From the NCBI RefSeq assembly GCF_022808175.1, contig NZ_JALGBX010000013.1:1-64000 (forward strand): DNA of 64,000 bases, in the 5' to 3' direction. The translations under genes and the position numbers were made by a program. Positions 61,824-64,000 of this stretch are shown piece by piece. The notes under the pieces were generated by a model. That model searched no databases. It saw only the letters and a list, made by a program, of their open reading frames with translations, and had not been told where the DNA came from. The DNA is from Streptomyces sp. AP-93 (GTDB taxonomy: Bacteria > Actinomycetota > Actinomycetes > Streptomycetales > Streptomycetaceae). The stretch's first letter is position 1; the number at the start of each line of letters is the position of its first letter.

Positions 61824-63275
61824 TCAGTGGGGTGGTGCCAGCAGTCCCTCCTCTCGGACCATCTGGCGTTCGGTGGCCAGATCGAGACTCCGGGCGAAGG
61901 CCCAGTAGAGGAGGCCGGCCACGGGGAGGCCGACGGCGATCGAGCAGTCCACGCCTCCGAGGAGCTCCGCGACGGGACCGACGTAGAGGCCGGTGATGAC
62001 CATGAACGGCGCCATGCAGGCCAGGCCGATGCCGTAGGCGAGATTTCCTCGCCAGCCCCATCGGCCGTATATGCCGTGCGGGTTGAAGATCTCCTTGACG
62101 ACGTACTGGCCGCGCCGGACGAAGAAGAAGTCGACCAGGTTGATGGCCGTCCAGGGGATGAACAGGTACGTCAGCACCACCACCACGTTGGCGAAGAACC
62201 AGTTGAACTGGTCGATGCCGACAAGGGTGGAGACCGTTCCGACGGCCGCCAGCATGATCCCGATCGTCGCGACCCGCAGGGTCCGCGTCGGCTTGACCGG
62301 CCGGAACGAGTCCAAGATCGAGATCATGGTCAGGCTGCCGCCGTACTGGTTGATCGCCATGATGGAGAGCAGGCCGACCAGCAGGACGACGACGGCGATC
62401 GTGCCGAATCCGCTGAACAACCGGTCAGCCGACAGCTTCAGGGCGGTCACCGGATCCGTGCCCTTGGGTGCGGCGGCCGAGACCACGGCGCCGAGGATGA
62501 ACACCCAGATCCCGGAGACGGCGCTCGGCAGGTAGGTCCACCAGAAGGTGCTGCGCACGGGGACATCGGGTCTGAGGTAGCGCGAGTAGTCCGAGACGTA
62601 CGGCGCCCAGCCCAGTTGGAAGCCGGCGACGAAGACGAAGACGAGCATGAACGGGGCGAGGTCGAACGGGCCGGCGTCCCAGACGCCGTCCGGCAGCCCT
62701 CCGCCGAACAGGGCGGACACGGTGACTGCTGCGGTGACCACGACGAAGGGCCAGGTGAGCCACCTGTTGAGGCGGTGGATCCACTCGTACCCGAACAGGG
62801 CGATCACGGTCGCCACCGCGGCGGCCAGCAGATAGCCGATTCCGTTGGGAACTCCGGTGAGCAGGTTCATGGCCTGGCCGGACAGCAGGGCATCGGAAGT
62901 GTTGAAGGCGATGTAGTTGACGAGCGCGAACACCCACACCGTCAGTGCAGCGCCCAGGTAGCCGAACTGCGCCCTCGACTGCACCAGTTGGGGCAATCCC
63001 AGTTGGGGGCCCTGGGCCGAGTGGAACGCCATGAAGAACGTCCCGAAGAGCGAGCCGAGGACCGTGGCGACCACGGTCCAGACGAGCGAAGCCCCCATGG
63101 ACAGCGTCACGACGCCGGTCGCCAGGCCGGTGAGGTTGAGGCTGCCGACGAACCAGATGGCCCCGACGCTCGAGGGTTTGCCATGCCGTTCGGAGAGGGG
63201 CACCCAGTCGATCGAGTGCTGTTCGATGCCCGCAGGAGATGCGGAGTTGTGCGGGTGTGAGTCAACCGGGGCCAT
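61824..63275 (-). CDS. NCS1-family permease (purine/cytosine/allantoin type)
   Basis: This 483-residue transporter with about 12 helices starts at ATG 63275, preceded by AGGAG. Family marks are GIEQHSIDWVPLSERHG, GAIWFVGSLNLTG and QLGLPQLVQSRAQFGYLGA. FNPHGIYGRWGWRGNLAYGI is also characteristic. NCS1 carriers move nucleobases, hydantoins and related ureido compounds with sodium or protons. Co-transcription with deiminase 2 and the shared operator suggest that it imports a deiminase substrate or product, an unusual role. Confidence 0.9.
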   Translation of the reverse strand: MAPVDSHPHNSASPAGIEQHSIDWVPLSERHGKPSSVGAIWFVGSLNLTGLATGVVTLSMGASLVWTVVATVLGSLFGTFFMAFHSAQGPQLGLPQLVQSRAQFGYLGAALTVWVFALVNYIAFNTSDALLSGQAMNLLTGVPNGIGYLLAAAVATVIALFGYEWIHRLNRWLTWPFVVVTAAVTVSALFGGGLPDGVWDAGPFDLAPFMLVFVFVAGFQLGWAPYVSDYSRYLRPDVPVRSTFWWTYLPSAVSGIWVFILGAVVSAAAPKGTDPVTALKLSADRLFSGFGTIAVVVLLVGLLSIMAINQYGGSLTMISILDSFRPVKPTRTLRVATIGIMLAAVGTVSTLVGIDQFNWFFANVVVVLTYLFIPWTAINLVDFFFVRRGQYVVKEIFNPHGIYGRWGWRGNLAYGIGLACMAPFMVITGLYVGPVAELLGGVDCSIAVGLPVAGLLYWAFARSLDLATERQMVREEGLLAPPH

Positions 63276-63734
63276 GTGGGCTCCTGTACACGGGGGCTTG
63301 CATGAAGCCGTCAGCGGCCCCGACCATCCAGGGTCGGTCGGGGTGCGCTCACAGTAGGGACTGACGGAAATTTCAGTCAATGCCTTTGACGGGCTGAAAA
63401 CTGACGGAGACGGCGCCGGGGATGTCGCTGCGCCCACGCGATGCCCGGGCGGGGGAGGGCGCCGTCCTCCCCCGCCCGAAAGGCCCCCGGGAGTCATTTA
63501 TGCTTCAGGGCGGCCGCGGGGTGGTGGCTCGTGGCCGTACGCGGCTCTGCGGAACGGGCCGGTCCGGCCGGTCGAGGGGGGCGTCCTGCGTCCGGGCCTC
63601 GGCCCGGACCGGCACCGCATGACGCTGATCACGAAGATCATGGGGAATCGAGCGACCACCGACACGCGGCCCAGTGGGGTGGGGCGCCCGGCCCACGCGC
63701 CCGCGAACAGAAGATCCCCAGGGAGAAGTGAGGT
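63276..63734. other. Divergent intergenic region with operator
   Basis: Besides the 18-bp operator near 63362 this 459-bp gap holds the promoter of the permease operon and a ribosome site (GAAGTGAGGT) for the kinase at 63735. Other open frames lack coding character. Confidence 0.6.
63362..63379. promoter_or_regulatory. 18-bp operator upstream of the NCS1 permease
   Basis: TGACGGAAATTTCAGTCA is a near-perfect palindrome (8 of 9 pairs) matching the operator copies at 60496 and 60529. A weak half-site follows at 63391-63408. Confidence 0.8.
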
Positions 63735-64000
63735 ATGCCAGTGATCTGCGTCGGAGGCATGATCGGAATCGGCAAGACGAGCGTCGCCGAGCTGCTCGCC
63801 AAGGAGCTGGGCAGCGAAGTCTTCTACGAGAGCGTGGAAGACAATCCGATCCTCCCGCTCTTCTACACGGCGAGCCCCGAGGAGATCCAGGCGAAGCGCT
63901 ACCCCTTCCTCCTGCAGCTCTACTTCCTGCAGACCCGGTTCGCCGCGATCAAGGAGGCGTACAAGCAGGGCGACAACGTCCTGGACCGGTCCATCTACGA
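63735..64000 (+). CDS. Deoxynucleoside kinase, partial (runs off the window)
   Basis: At least 88 codons start at ATG 63735 (MPVICVGGMIGIGKTSVAEL) with a P-loop GGMIGIGKTS, the ESVEDNPILPLFY segment and the DRSIYE motif at the end. This matches bacterial deoxyadenosine/deoxyguanosine kinases that phosphorylate purine deoxynucleosides for salvage. The 3' part lies outside the window. Confidence 0.9.
   Translation, partial: MPVICVGGMIGIGKTSVAELLAKELGSEVFYESVEDNPILPLFYTASPEEIQAKRYPFLLQLYFLQTRFAAIKEAYKQGDNVLDRSIY

Noticed and set aside
63422..63731. Open frames of 66 and 96 codons before the deoxynucleoside kinase
   Set aside because: Arg/Gly-rich, no ribosome site, no family resemblance.

Overview
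The window is high-GC actinobacterial chromosome and most resembles Streptomyces. Third codon positions are strongly G/C, GTG starts are common, genes overlap by 4 bp (ATGA/GTGA), Tat- and Sec-exported enzymes and lipoproteins are abundant, and a terpene synthase, a secreted collagenase and many one-gene regulators are present. The density of decayed genes, one insertion sequence and the lack of ribosomal or core housekeeping operons suggest accessory or chromosome-arm DNA. No rRNA or tRNA gene was found.

Layout. 0-6 kb: an SRAP (HMCES/YedK) peptidase, then a two-gene surface-polysaccharide operon (processive GT2 synthase plus an acyltransferase-SGNH-GH16 fusion). 6-13.6 kb: a secreted M9 collagenase, a lipoprotein whose partner histidine kinase has decayed, a penicillin-binding-like serine hydrolase lacking its catalytic lysine, a frameshifted alpha/beta hydrolase and a TOPRIM protein. 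13.8-17.4 kb: a tightly overlapping operon of a response regulator fused to a thioredoxin-reductase-like flavoprotein, a cNMP-sensing histidine kinase and a UBP zinc finger. 17.4-19.5 kb: the cyanate module (cyanase, carbonic anhydrase, divergent LysR regulator). 19.5-21.7 kb: an AraC regulator and a divergent hydrolase sharing an array of about 21-bp-spaced direct repeats. 21.7-30 kb: a decay zone with gene fragments, a relic type I-E-like CRISPR array, and a surviving polyphosphate pair (PPK2 and CYTH-CHAD).

30-36.9 kb: a DUF4232 lipoprotein, a Ser/Thr kinase, an IS630 element inserted exactly in the shared convergent stop codons of the kinase and a DUF2809 gene, an acyltransferase and an M1 peptidase. 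36.9-46.5 kb: remnants of a multicopper oxidase and an alpha/beta hydrolase, a vWA protein, an MFS exporter, a terpene synthase with an altered metal-binding triad, GPP34 and isochorismatase-like proteins. 46.5-54.5 kb: a saccharopine-dehydrogenase-like enzyme, a GlxA-type regulator, a TetR/DUF2236 divergent pair with two phased operators, a sirtuin, a redoxin-TetR operon and a toxin-antitoxin pair. 54.6-64 kb: a DUF2264 protein, an amidase, two Tat-exported agmatine-deiminase-like enzymes and an NCS1 permease that share an 18-bp operator, and the start of a deoxynucleoside kinase cut off by the window end.

The most system-like units are the redox/phosphorelay operon (13.8-17.4 kb), the deiminase/permease regulon (59.3-63.4 kb), the polysaccharide operon (0.9-5.7 kb) and the polyphosphate pair (23.5-26.2 kb). 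All identifications rest on motif recognition; no database search was run.
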